A stretch of DNA of 64,000 bases from Ilyobacter_A sp963675185 (GTDB lineage: Bacteria; Fusobacteriota; Fusobacteriia; Fusobacteriales; Fusobacteriaceae). A program made the translations under genes and the position numbers. The notes under the pieces were generated by a model that worked only from the letters and a program-made list of their open reading frames with translations, had not been told where the DNA came from and did not search any database. How positions within the stretch are numbered: the first letter of the stretch is position 1; each line of letters opens with the position of its first letter. The stretch covers positions 1-64,000 of the forward strand of contig CAXXOH010000001.1 of assembly GCA_963675185.2 (NCBI GenBank), given 5' to 3'. Shown piece after piece: positions 48,569 to 57,777 of the stretch.

Positions 48569-50113
48569 ATACCTATCAAGCTAAGAAATTTTAGGAACCT
48601 AACTTTTATATAGTTAGGTTCCTATTTTAATTTTAAAGCTAAATTTTCAAACTACAAAAAACCACTTGCAAAAATGGCTAAAAAAGTTTATTCTATTATC
48701 AGTGGTGTTCTCGGTGATTATTTGCTGGGAACTTTTTTTATTTTAGAATCAATAATTTTTTTTAATTTTGAAGTCAAGCGCATGAAACGCTTTTTAGATT
48801 TCAAAGTTTCCATGAAATCAGTCAAAACCCCCAACGAGCTTTTTATTACTCGCCTTATACTCATTTCTTTTGAGTATCCTCCATTGATACCCTTTGTAAT
48901 CTCCATTAAAAGAAGCATTCTAATTAAAGTGGCATATATGTGAGTCTCTATTCTTTCTACTTTCAAGTCTTTTAGTTTATCTAGTTTAAAATCAGACTTA
49001 AAAATTTTAAACAGCAATTCAATTTGCCATCTCAATTTATATATTTCGATGATTTCAGAAGGATTGAATCCCCAAAGATTAGTAATATATCCAGTAATTT
49101 CAGCAGAACTTCTTGCGTGCTTTGCGCAGTGCTCATTCCTTCTTTCTCTTTCTTCTATCTTTTGTACTTTTTTATTAGAAGTCTCTTTGTCCAATTTAGT
49201 TAGGATTACCCTAAAAGGCCTCTTGTCGTCATGGCTTCCGACTAGAAATTCATATTCTTGAGTCTCTCCTGCTTTTAGTTCTTTTCCCAACTCTCCAGCA
49301 TTTGTTACCAAATACTTCGTCTTTTTTAGTAGTTTTCCCTTTGGTGAGTACTGAGGATTAGGGTTTAAAGCAAATAACCTTGTTCCGGCTTTCAAACGAG
49401 AAACAAAAGAGCTGTTTCTGCTTTCAATCTCATTGAAGTCATCAAATTTAAAGTACCCTAAATCTTTTAAAACTAAGGAATCTGTAACTAATTTATCGTA
49501 GACATATTTAGAAAAATTTTGCTCATTTTTAGTTCCCGTAGATAAAACAGTGTTCTTAAAAGAATAATCTAATAATTCAAGGAGAAGATTTATTTTTAAA
49601 ACAGCAGGATTAGATTTGTTTGCACCTTTATACTTATTTTTTAATTTATTTGGCAATTTTATTTCAGTAGAGTCCATTAAAAAGATATTGCTGAAGCCAT
49701 AATTTTTAAAGGCTTTAGACTTATTGGATATTTGTGTTTTACAAAGAGATAAGAAAATATTTTTAAGAAATTCTACAGAAGCCTCGCTAAACCTCTGATC
49801 AAGCGCTTGAGGAGAAATATTAATATTCTGCTTTAATAGAAGTTCAGCGCTTAATTCTTCCAAGGATGAAGTGCATAAATTATTGGAGCTGAAACAAGTT
49901 AAAGATATGAAGTTAAGAGGAGAAATTTTGCCGCTATTCCTAATTTTGAATTTAGAATACCTGGCAATTTGTTCAATATTTTTTTCCGAAAAGTAATTTA
50001 AAAATTTTGTTCTGATTTGTCTGTTTCCCAAAAGAAAAACCTCCTTCAAGTAGTCCTTGAAGAAGGTTTTAGCACAAATTCTATTAAATTCAAAGCTTAG
50101 CTTGATAGGTATG
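48568..50113 (-). mobile_element. IS4-family insertion sequence copy 2, 1,546 bp
   Basis: It is identical in length and nearly in sequence to copy 1, with the same terminal repeats, but the flanks (GGGCACCCCT and AGCCTAAGGC) do not match, so no target duplication is present. Differences from copy 1: a few single bases (for example Phe to Leu in the transposase, GYITNFWG to GYITNLWG) and the internal hairpin at 48,593-48,623, which is inverted. Confidence 0.92.
48718..50031 (-). CDS. IS4-family transposase, copy 2
   Basis: This intact transposase is identical to copy 1 except for one visible residue (Leu for Phe near 331). The start is set at the TTG at 50,031 after the hairpin-sequestered GGAGG; the frame is open to 50,049. 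With both copies intact, either could mobilise the other. The two copies are direct repeats about 9.3 kb apart. Confidence 0.93.
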   Translation of the reverse strand: MGNRQIRTKFLNYFSEKNIEQIARYSKFKIRNSGKISPLNFISLTCFSSNNLCTSSLEELSAELLLKQNINISPQALDQRFSEASVEFLKNIFLSLCKTQISNKSKAFKNYGFSNIFLMDSTEIKLPNKLKNKYKGANKSNPAVLKINLLLELLDYSFKNTVLSTGTKNEQNFSKYVYDKLVTDSLVLKDLGYFKFDDFNEIESRNSSFVSRLKAGTRLFALNPNPQYSPKGKLLKKTKYLVTNAGELGKELKAGETQEYEFLVGSHDDKRPFRVILTKLDKETSNKKVQKIEERERRNEHCAKHARSSAEITGYITNLWGFNPSEIIEIYKLRWQIELLFKIFKSDFKLDKLKDLKVERIETHIYATLIRMLLLMEITKGINGGYSKEMSIRRVIKSSLGVLTDFMETLKSKKRFMRLTSKLKKIIDSKIKKVPSK

Positions 50114-50134
50114 AGCCTAAGGCTCCTTTTCTTA
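50114..50134 (-). terminator. Terminator of the aldehyde dehydrogenase gene, cut by IS copy 2
   Basis: On the minus strand AAGAAAAGGAGCC-TTA-GGCT begins a hairpin that should end CCTTTTCTT, but the IS follows directly. Confidence 0.5.
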
Positions 50135-50160
50135 TAGCAATATTTTTTATACCTAGAGGC

Positions 50161-51558
50161 CTATCCTCTGTTCATAACCTCTCCAAAAAGCTCCTCGTCG
50201 CTAGGTTGTGTAGACTCGATTGGTGCAGATACCCACGTAACATTTATAAGGTTTCTCCAAGTTATGTTTTCCGAGGCCACATTTCCGCCCCAGCTGCCAC
50301 AACCAAGTGTAAGAGTCATCGGCATACCGTTTGTCCAAGAACCGCTGTTTGCAAGACATTGAGGCTGTCTTACCATTACACGGCTTGTTTTTGTACTTGT
50401 TGCAAGCTCGATTATTCTTTCTTCATTATTCGAGTGTATCCCGCAAGAGTGCCCCTTCCCGTGATATGAAGTTATGTTGTTTACCTTATCAACAGCTTCT
50501 TTGAACTCATTGTATTTATAAAGTGTTGTAACAACAGACAATTTTTCCCCTGAGAAAGGGTATTCCGGTCCTATCCCGCTTTCTTCTACCATAAGGAATG
50601 TTTTTCCTTCTGGCAGTTTGAACCCAGCTTTTTCAGCTATTTTATCAGCTGGTTGGGCAACAATTGCGGTGTTCAGATGTCCGTCGTGCCACATCACGCT
50701 TTGAAGTTTCTCTTTTTCCTCAGTACTTAAAAGGTATCCACCTTCAGTATCTAGAGCTTTAATGAAGTCGCCGTATATGCTATCGTGGATTACACAAGCA
50801 TTTTCTGTTGAACAGCTTGTGGCAAAGTCAAAGGTTTTACTTCTCATGATTTTGTTTGCAGTATCCTGAAGGTCAACCGTCTCGTCTACAACTGTAACTG
50901 CATTCCCTTGCCCTACTCCGAAAGCAGGAGTCCCAGAACTGTAAGCTGACTTAACCATGCCGCCTCCACCCGTAGCCATTACCACGTCACTCTGCTTCAT
51001 AACTTCTTCGCTTATCTCCACCGTAGGCGCTTCCACTGGGATTATAAGGTCTTCTGGAGCCCCGTATTTTTTAAGGGTCGCACGCATTAAGTTCACTATA
51101 TGCGTGTTTGTATTCTTTGTTCTAGGATGAGGCGCTATTATTATCGCGTTTCTCCCCTTTATGGCGAACATCGCTTTAAGCACAGGCGTTGCTTCCGGGT
51201 TTGTACACGGAACCAACGCTGCTACTACTCCAACAGGTTTTGCTATTTTTATAATTTGTTTTTCTTCGTCCCTCTCTATTATTCCTACAGATTTTTGACC
51301 CTTCATGTCACGAAGTGCACCACGAACCTTTGTCATTATTTTTGAGTACTTACCTTCGTAGTTTCCTAGCTGTGATTCTTCTACGGCCATCTTTGATATT
51401 TTATCTGCATTTTCGTGTTGCACTATATCCCAAGCAATAGCTGTACATAGCTCGTCTACCTTCTCTTGAGTGAAGGTTTCTGCGATAGATTGTGCTTTTC
51501 TAGCCCTCTCTACCAACCCAGCTACATATTCCTTTGCATCTTGGTTTACACCCCTCAT
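50161..51558 (-). CDS. CoA-acylating aldehyde dehydrogenase (SauS/AdhE-N-like)
   Basis: The 465-residue enzyme has the acylating ALDH fold: IIKIAKPVGVVAALVPCTNP, PHPRTK, and the catalytic Cys in TSCSTENACVIHD. It would oxidise an aldehyde with CoA and NAD to an acyl-CoA, or the reverse. The tail (FGVGQGNAVTVVDE, then SWTNGMPMTLTLGCGSWGGN) is like acylating sulfoacetaldehyde dehydrogenase and AdhE N-domains. No alcohol dehydrogenase domain, signature encapsulation peptide or sulfonate genes adjoin it, so the substrate is open. AAAGGAGG precedes the ATG. Confidence 0.88.
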   Translation of the reverse strand: MRGVNQDAKEYVAGLVERARKAQSIAETFTQEKVDELCTAIAWDIVQHENADKISKMAVEESQLGNYEGKYSKIMTKVRGALRDMKGQKSVGIIERDEEKQIIKIAKPVGVVAALVPCTNPEATPVLKAMFAIKGRNAIIIAPHPRTKNTNTHIVNLMRATLKKYGAPEDLIIPVEAPTVEISEEVMKQSDVVMATGGGGMVKSAYSSGTPAFGVGQGNAVTVVDETVDLQDTANKIMRSKTFDFATSCSTENACVIHDSIYGDFIKALDTEGGYLLSTEEKEKLQSVMWHDGHLNTAIVAQPADKIAEKAGFKLPEGKTFLMVEESGIGPEYPFSGEKLSVVTTLYKYNEFKEAVDKVNNITSYHGKGHSCGIHSNNEERIIELATSTKTSRVMVRQPQCLANSGSWTNGMPMTLTLGCGSWGGNVASENITWRNLINVTWVSAPIESTQPSDEELFGEVMNRG

Positions 51559-51948
51559 GTAATATCCTCCTTTGATAACTTCTAATTCTTTTCAAAAAAT
51601 CTATTTAGATTTAATCACTATATTATAATACAACTTTATTTTTTTTAGGTCAAGATGTGCTTTTATTAAAAAAAATGGTTTTACACCGAACAAAAGCCTT
51701 AAAAACAGTTGCATGTGAAAATTTATCTTTTTGTCTATAAAAATCTTATTATTGTAGACTCTTGAAAAGCCATATTATAAAAGAGCTGCTGTAAGTCAAG
51801 TCTTAAAAAGTTCTTCGGCTAATTTTTGTTCTTCCCAAACCCAAAATAAAATTTTAACTAATACTTTTGGCTTAAAAAAACAATAAAAAATCCATTAAAA
51901 CTGAAATTATGGTATAATATAGTTAGTTTTATGTGGAAGGAGGACACA
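51559..51948. other. Divergent promoter region
   Basis: About 390 bp of AT-rich DNA between the aldehyde dehydrogenase and dinB. An extended -10 (ATGGTATAAT, TATAAT at 51,913-51,918) serves dinB. No gene, riboswitch or clear operator is visible. Confidence 0.5.
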
Positions 51949-53070
51949 TTGGAGAGGATAGTAATGCACTATGATATGGATGCATTTTTTGCATCAGTGG
52001 AGATAAGGGAAAAACCCTGGCTTGCTGACAAACCTGTTATCGTTGGTACCAATGTGGTCACCACCTGCAATTATGAGGCCAGGAAATACGGCGTACACTC
52101 TGCCATGAGCACAGTCATGGCACGCAGGCTCTGCAAAAACGGGGTCTACTTGAGGGTAGACAAGGACCTTTACCAGTCTGAGTCCGACAGGATAAAGGAG
52201 CTGGTACTGAGGATAACGGACAAGGTAGAATTTATCGCCCTAGACGAGGGCTATATAGATATAAGTGAAATAGTAAAAAAATATCCTTCTTTGGAATACT
52301 TTGGAGAAAAGTTTAAAAAAGGCATAAAAAGACATACCGGCCTAACATGTTCGGTTGGCATAGGTTTCAACAAGTTGAGTGCCAAGATGGCCAGCGAGGT
52401 AAATAAACCTGACGGGATGCACGTATTTAAAGATGAGGCTGAATTTATCGAGTATGTAAGACAAAAAGATGTAGGTGTAATCCCGGGGATCGGGAAAAAA
52501 ACCGCCCAGTTTTTAAAAGAGATGGGGATATCCAAAGTGGAGGACGGCTTAAAAATTCCACTACAGCAGATGAGGTGGATCCTCGGCTATAGCAGGGGAG
52601 ACATGGTATTCGAGTACATGAGAGGAATAGACAGGAGGGCTGTTAAAAATTCCAGTAAAATCCAATCTATAAGCAATGAGACCACCTTCAACTTCCCTGT
52701 AGACGAGTCGGATATAATCGAAAAGGAGATAGCAGAACTCTTTAAAAAAACCCACAGAAGGCTATTGGTGAAAAAACTGCACTGCAAAACCGTCACAATT
52801 AAAATCAGATATGAAAACAGGGAAACCATCACCAGATCCAAGAGTTTTGACGGCCTAGAAGACCGGTTCACAAAATTGTGGGAAATTCTAGTTGGACTGA
52901 AGGAGCACATAGACTTCTCCAGAAAGATAAGACTTGTGGGGGTGGCTTTGGGAAACGTGGCTAAGAAACAGGGAGAACAGCTTATCCTGACCAACGTCAG
53001 CAGTATGAAAAGAAGAAATAAGATAGAAAAGCTTAAAAACTCGATAAAAAGAATAGAGGGGGGAAATTAA
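51949..53070 (+). CDS. dinB: DNA polymerase IV (Y family)
   Basis: I start at the TTG at 51,949 because AAGGAGG lies six bases ahead; an ATG at 51,931 contains the site itself. The 373-residue enzyme has DMDAFFASVE, the catalytic LDEGYIDIS (usually LDEAYLD), the HhH region VGVIPGIGKKTAQFL and a little-finger domain. It performs translesion synthesis. It is followed by the M32 gene after 1 bp, an unexpected pairing. Confidence 0.95.
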   Translation: MERIVMHYDMDAFFASVEIREKPWLADKPVIVGTNVVTTCNYEARKYGVHSAMSTVMARRLCKNGVYLRVDKDLYQSESDRIKELVLRITDKVEFIALDEGYIDISEIVKKYPSLEYFGEKFKKGIKRHTGLTCSVGIGFNKLSAKMASEVNKPDGMHVFKDEAEFIEYVRQKDVGVIPGIGKKTAQFLKEMGISKVEDGLKIPLQQMRWILGYSRGDMVFEYMRGIDRRAVKNSSKIQSISNETTFNFPVDESDIIEKEIAELFKKTHRRLLVKKLHCKTVTIKIRYENRETITRSKSFDGLEDRFTKLWEILVGLKEHIDFSRKIRLVGVALGNVAKKQGEQLILTNVSSMKRRNKIEKLKNSIKRIEGGN

Positions 53071-53071
53071 A

Positions 53072-54583
53072 GTGCAGCATATAGAAGCGTACGAGAACTT
53101 AAATGAAATACTTGAAAAAAAAAGGGCCATAGAGCACTCCATGTCTCTTATACACTGGGACCTTGAGACTGAAGCTCCAAAAATGGCCGTTTCCAAAGCT
53201 GCCGGGGTTTTGGGAATCCTGAGCGGAGAAGTTTATGCTCTCACTATATCCCAGGAAATGGAGAATTGCTTGGAGGTTCTTGAAAAAGAGTTCCAAAACC
53301 TGGGCAGTATAGAAAAAAAAGTGTTAACGGAGTGCAGAAAAGATTACCTTAAGCTCATAAAAATCCCTAAAAAGGAGTACATGGAGTACAGCGAACTCCT
53401 CGGGCAGTCCCAGTCAGTTTGGGAAAAAGCAAAAAAAGAAAGTAATTTTTCAGTATTTAAGCCATACTTAAAAAAACTCATAGATACGAACAAAAGGTTC
53501 ATAGGGTACAGGGGGTTCAAAGACCACCCTTACAATACTTTGCTAGACGACTACGAACCAGGCATGACCGTGGATAAGCTGGATAAATTTTTCAAGGAAC
53601 TTAAAGAAAAGATAGTCCCGCTGCTAAAAAAGATAGAGGCAAGCTGCCACAAAATAGACTCCTCTTTTCTAAACCTAAACTACGACATAGAAAAGCAGAA
53701 AGAGTTCTCCAGGTTTTTAGCAGAGTACATAGGCTTCGACTTCAATAGGGGGGTTTTAAAGGAAAGCGTGCACCCCTTCACATTGAATTTCGACAAAAAT
53801 GACGTTAGAATAACCACCCACTACGCAGAAGACAACATACTCTCGTCAATATATAGCACTGTCCACGAGGGAGGGCATGCCCTATACGAGCAGGGGATAG
53901 GAGACGATTTGTACAATACAATCCTAGGTTCGGGAGTTTCCATGGGCATACACGAGTCACAGTCTAGATTTTACGAAAACCTTCTCGGCAGGAGCACCAG
54001 CTTTTGGAAGCCTATATACTCTAAGTTGGTAAGTCTGTTCCCGAAAAATCTGGAAAATATAAAACTGGAAGATTTTTTCATGGGGATCAACAAGGTGGAG
54101 AATTCCCTTATAAGGATAGAATCTGACGAACTCACATACTCCCTGCATATAATGATAAGATATGAGATAGAAAAACAGATATTTCAGGGGGATATCGACA
54201 TAGACAGTCTGCCTGAGATCTGGAACAACAAGGTAAAGGAGTACCTCGGTATAGATGTAAAAAGCGATAAAGAAGGGGTGCTTCAGGACGTGCACTGGGC
54301 TGCCGGTCTTTTCGGCTACTTCCCATCATATGCACTCGGTAATGCCTACGCGTCACAAATTTTTAACACTATGGAAAAAGATGTGAAAATAGAAAAAATA
54401 CTCGAAAACGGCAACCTAGACAAGATAAAGGATTATCTGGATGAAAAAATACATAAGTTTGGAAAGTTGAAGGATCCAAATGATTTGATTAAGGAGTTTA
54501 CGGGTGAAGAGCTGAATGCAAAATACTTTACGGATTATCTGAACGAAAAATTTTCAAAAATATACGGACTTAACAATTTTTAG
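53072..54583 (+). CDS. M32 family metallocarboxypeptidase
   Basis: The 503-residue protein starts at GTG with GGGGGG upstream. HEGGHALYEQG (HExxH, His264-His268) and the downstream HESQSRFYENLLGR are the zinc motifs of the thermostable carboxypeptidase Taq family. It removes C-terminal residues from peptides in the cytoplasm and is complete at the usual 500-residue length. Confidence 0.95.
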   Translation: MQHIEAYENLNEILEKKRAIEHSMSLIHWDLETEAPKMAVSKAAGVLGILSGEVYALTISQEMENCLEVLEKEFQNLGSIEKKVLTECRKDYLKLIKIPKKEYMEYSELLGQSQSVWEKAKKESNFSVFKPYLKKLIDTNKRFIGYRGFKDHPYNTLLDDYEPGMTVDKLDKFFKELKEKIVPLLKKIEASCHKIDSSFLNLNYDIEKQKEFSRFLAEYIGFDFNRGVLKESVHPFTLNFDKNDVRITTHYAEDNILSSIYSTVHEGGHALYEQGIGDDLYNTILGSGVSMGIHESQSRFYENLLGRSTSFWKPIYSKLVSLFPKNLENIKLEDFFMGINKVENSLIRIESDELTYSLHIMIRYEIEKQIFQGDIDIDSLPEIWNNKVKEYLGIDVKSDKEGVLQDVHWAAGLFGYFPSYALGNAYASQIFNTMEKDVKIEKILENGNLDKIKDYLDEKIHKFGKLKDPNDLIKEFTGEELNAKYFTDYLNEKFSKIYGLNNF

Positions 54584-54618
54584 AAACCACGTTTAATTAC
54601 AATCTAAAATATAAATAT

Positions 54619-54649
54619 AAAACGGACATTTATGTGAATGTCCGTTTTA
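54619..54649. terminator. Terminator
   Basis: AAAACGGACATT-TATGTG-AATGTCCGTTTT after the carboxypeptidase gene. Confidence 0.85.
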
Positions 54650-54700
54650 CAATTTGCTGCCATAAAAACTATAATTTCTATTGTAATATCTCCAGACTAT

Positions 54701-55324
54701 TTATCTGGCTCTTTTTAAAAACATGTTGCTTCTTTTTTCTTCCCCTAATATGCTGATGGCTCCATGACCTGGATAAATAATGATTTCGTCAGGATAATTT
54801 AATATCTTTCTGAGGCTCTCTTCCATTAGCTCCTTATTGCTGTACATTGAAGTTGTAATGCCTATGGTTCCTTTAAACAGGAAATCCCCTGTAAACATAA
54901 TTCTTTCCTCTTTAAAATAGTAAACAACCGAACAGTTCGTGTGTCCAGGTGTCTCTATTACATAAAAATTAAATTGATCTATCGTATTTTCCCCTTCTTC
55001 CAGATAAATTACATCTGCGTCGAATTCAACGGTTACCCCATACTTTTCCTTGGTATAGTCAAACTCTTTCTTCGTTATATAGTTGGGCTTCCTCGACCCT
55101 AAGTATACCTTTACATTGTACTTTTTTACAAACTCTTCTACCCCCATCAAATGATCCCAGTGGCTGTGGGTAAGAAGCACCCCCTTTACTTTTAAATGAT
55201 TTTCCTGTATAAATCTATCTACGGCTGAAAAATCAGATATATCTATTATCAGGCATTCGTCGCCTTTGATTACAAAATAATTATTATTTTTTATAAGCCC
55301 ACATGTTATACTATCTATACGCAT
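54701..55324 (-). CDS. MBL-fold hydrolase (glyoxalase II-like)
   Basis: The 207-residue protein has the metallo-beta-lactamase ligands HSHWDH, ETPGHTNCSVVYYF, TGDFLF and YPGHGA. This is the glyoxalase II-like binuclear set. The substrate is unknown; thioester or persulfide hydrolysis are options. It is monocistronic. Confidence 0.9.
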   Translation of the reverse strand: MRIDSITCGLIKNNNYFVIKGDECLIIDISDFSAVDRFIQENHLKVKGVLLTHSHWDHLMGVEEFVKKYNVKVYLGSRKPNYITKKEFDYTKEKYGVTVEFDADVIYLEEGENTIDQFNFYVIETPGHTNCSVVYYFKEERIMFTGDFLFKGTIGITTSMYSNKELMEESLRKILNYPDEIIIYPGHGAISILGEEKRSNMFLKRAR

Positions 55325-55664
55325 ATTTAATACCTCTTCTAATCTTTTTTTTCAGACCATTATACCATTTTTCTATGAATATATTAACCCCCCTCTATAT
55401 GAAAACCCATGCTTTTAAAGTCGGTACCCTCTTACGACACCAATTCAATACGAGGCCTACTCGTAGATACAAGCACAAAATGATGCTGCAAGTCTTTCAA
55501 GCTGTTCAAGCTTTTAAAAAATCTGACATTTGGTCTTTTTTTATCAATTTTACCCTTGTATTTTCCCCACTATTAAAGTATTATCTATATAGAAGTTTTT
55601 ATCAAAATTTAATTTTAATTTAATTTATGCTGTTTATAAAAATTTTAATGTAGGAGGTCTTTCT
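55325..55664. other. Intergenic region with an unexplained GC-richer patch
   Basis: About 340 bp. The segment 55,417-55,510 (GTCGGTACCCTCTTACGACA and following) stands out as less AT-rich than its surroundings. It contains small inverted words (TACGAG/CTCGTA) and AAGCTGTTCAAGCTT. No tRNA, known riboswitch or convincing ORF fits it. Confidence 0.4.
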
Positions 55665-56960
55665 TTGGAAAAAAAAAGTCTTGCAAATGATTTGTTAGAA
55701 TTTACATATAAAAGCCCCACTGCTTTTCATGCAGTGAACAACATGTCTGAATCCCTTTTGAATAATGATTTTATGGAGCTGCTAGAAAGTGAAAAGTGGG
55801 AGCTAGAAAACGGAGGCAGGTATTTTTTAAGAAAAAACGACTCCGCGCTCATAGCTTTCTATGTAGGAAGTACAGACGTTGCCAACAATGGATTTAATAT
55901 AGTGGGTACCCACTGCGACACCCCAGGTTTCAGAATAAAACCCAAACCGGAAATATTGAGTGAAGCTTCATACCTCAGACTAAACACTGAAGTTTACGGT
56001 GGGCCGATCTTAAACACCTGGATGGACAGACCTCTTTCAGTGGCAGGCAGGCTTGCAGTTCGCTCAGAAAGGCCGCTAAAACCCGATACACTTCTAATAA
56101 ATATAGAAAGACCTCTACTAATAATACCAAACTTGGCCATACACCAAAATAGGGAGGTAAACAAAGGTGTGGAGCTGAACGCCCAAAATGACACCCTCCC
56201 GGTATTAAGCGTGATAGAAAAGAACTTCGAAAAAGAAGCCTTCCTCATAAACTTAGTGGCACAAGAGGCCGGCATATCTGTAGACGATATACTAGACTTC
56301 GACCTGTTTTTATATGAATACGATAAGGGTACGCTTGTCGGAGCAAATGAGGAGCTCATATCTTCTGCCAGAATAGACAACCTAGCCTCATGCCATGCCG
56401 GACTTCTTGGAATAATAGAAGAGGGCGGCAGCTGTATAAATGTGCTGGCCTGTTTCGACAACGAAGAGGTAGGGAGCTTGACCAAACAGGGAGCTGCTTC
56501 CCCGCTGCTTTCGACTTCCCTGGAGAGGATCTGTTTAAGCCTGGGAAAAACAAGGGATGAATTTTTCAGGGCTCTAGCCAACTCGTTTATTATATCGGCA
56601 GACGGTGCCCACGCAGTACACCCTGCCCAAGGGGGCAAAAGCGACCCGGAGATAAAGCCGGTTGTAAACGGCGGCCCGGCCATAAAGGTTTCCGCGAACC
56701 AGTCTTACACATCAGACGCCTACTCGATCGGCGCAATAAAGCAGCTTTTAGAGGAATCCCAAATCCCATATCAGTATTTTGTAAACAGATCGGACACCAG
56801 AGGCGGGTCTACAATCGGTCCTATTTCATCATCTCATGTCAACATAAACTCAATAGATCTAGGCCTTCCAATGCTCGCCATGCACTCCATAAGGGAGCTC
56901 TGTGGCGTAGACGATTATTTTTACATAAGTAAGTTAATCAAGAGGTTTTACTCAATTTAA
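55665..56960 (+). CDS. M18 family aminopeptidase
   Basis: The 431-residue enzyme starts at TTG with GGAGG upstream. It carries the zinc motifs VGTHCDTPGFRIKP, FDNEEVGS, SADGAHAVHP and a terminal AMHSIRE. It removes N-terminal (often acidic or hydrophobic) residues in a large cytoplasmic oligomer. It is monocistronic. Confidence 0.94.
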   Translation: MEKKSLANDLLEFTYKSPTAFHAVNNMSESLLNNDFMELLESEKWELENGGRYFLRKNDSALIAFYVGSTDVANNGFNIVGTHCDTPGFRIKPKPEILSEASYLRLNTEVYGGPILNTWMDRPLSVAGRLAVRSERPLKPDTLLINIERPLLIIPNLAIHQNREVNKGVELNAQNDTLPVLSVIEKNFEKEAFLINLVAQEAGISVDDILDFDLFLYEYDKGTLVGANEELISSARIDNLASCHAGLLGIIEEGGSCINVLACFDNEEVGSLTKQGAASPLLSTSLERICLSLGKTRDEFFRALANSFIISADGAHAVHPAQGGKSDPEIKPVVNGGPAIKVSANQSYTSDAYSIGAIKQLLEESQIPYQYFVNRSDTRGGSTIGPISSSHVNINSIDLGLPMLAMHSIRELCGVDDYFYISKLIKRFYSI

Positions 56961-57088
56961 CCTAATTTTTCATTTATTTTAATTTATTTTGTTTGTTTAA
57001 ACAAAAGTACTTTAATTTTTCCTTAAAAAGTGCTATAATTTTGTTAAAACTATAATAAAAATTTAATATCATATAAGCGAGGTGTATT

Positions 57089-57757
57089 ATGAAAATACTA
57101 GTTGTTGAGGACGAAAAAAACATAGCCAATTATCTGAAAAAGGGACTGGCGGAAGCTGGATACAAGGTTGACATAGCGCATGATGGTGAAGACGCCGTGT
57201 ACATGGCTTCTATAAATGATTATGACTTGATTCTTTTAGATATAATGATCCCTAAAATGGATGGTGTAGAGGTATGCAAAACCCTTCGTAAAGAGAAGAA
57301 CTCTGCCTACATCATACTTATTTCAGCCAAGGACAAAATCCAGGATAAAATTACAGGCCTTGATGCAGGAGCAGACGACTACATTACCAAACCTTTTGCA
57401 TTTGCAGAACTGCTTGCAAGGGTTAGAGCTGTACTAAGAAGAAATTCTGAAGACAAGGAGAGCATCATAAGCGCTGCCGACCTTACAGTTAACCTTTTAA
57501 ACAGGGAGGTTAAAAGAGGGGATAAAACAATAGAACTTACCTTAAAGGAGTTTTCACTTTTAGAGTACTTCCTGAGAAACAAAAATCTTGTTCTTACAAG
57601 AACCATGATTGCAGAAAAAGTGTGGAATATAGACTTCCTAACTGACACAAACGTAGTAGACGTATATATAAACCATTTGAGGAAAAAAATAGACAAGGAC
57701 TTTGATCAAAAACTCATCCATACTGTAAGGGGAGTGGGGTACATATTAAAAGCATAG
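57089..57757 (+). CDS. OmpR family response regulator (CusR-like)
   Basis: The 222-residue regulator has a receiver domain with Asp51 (LILLDIMIPK) and a winged helix (LTLKEFSLLEYFLRNKNLVL ... TVRGVGYIL). The sequence style is that of the CusR/heavy-metal branch. It precedes its kinase by 20 bp. Given the copper island it may sense periplasmic metal, but no target site is evident. Confidence 0.93.
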   Translation: MKILVVEDEKNIANYLKKGLAEAGYKVDIAHDGEDAVYMASINDYDLILLDIMIPKMDGVEVCKTLRKEKNSAYIILISAKDKIQDKITGLDAGADDYITKPFAFAELLARVRAVLRRNSEDKESIISAADLTVNLLNREVKRGDKTIELTLKEFSLLEYFLRNKNLVLTRTMIAEKVWNIDFLTDTNVVDVYINHLRKKIDKDFDQKLIHTVRGVGYILKA

Positions 57758-57777
57758 TTAAGTTTAGGAAGAATTAT

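Noticed and set aside
55303..55623. 106-residue plus-strand ORF
   Set aside because: No ribosome site; first part overlaps the start of the MBL gene on the other strand; no domain.
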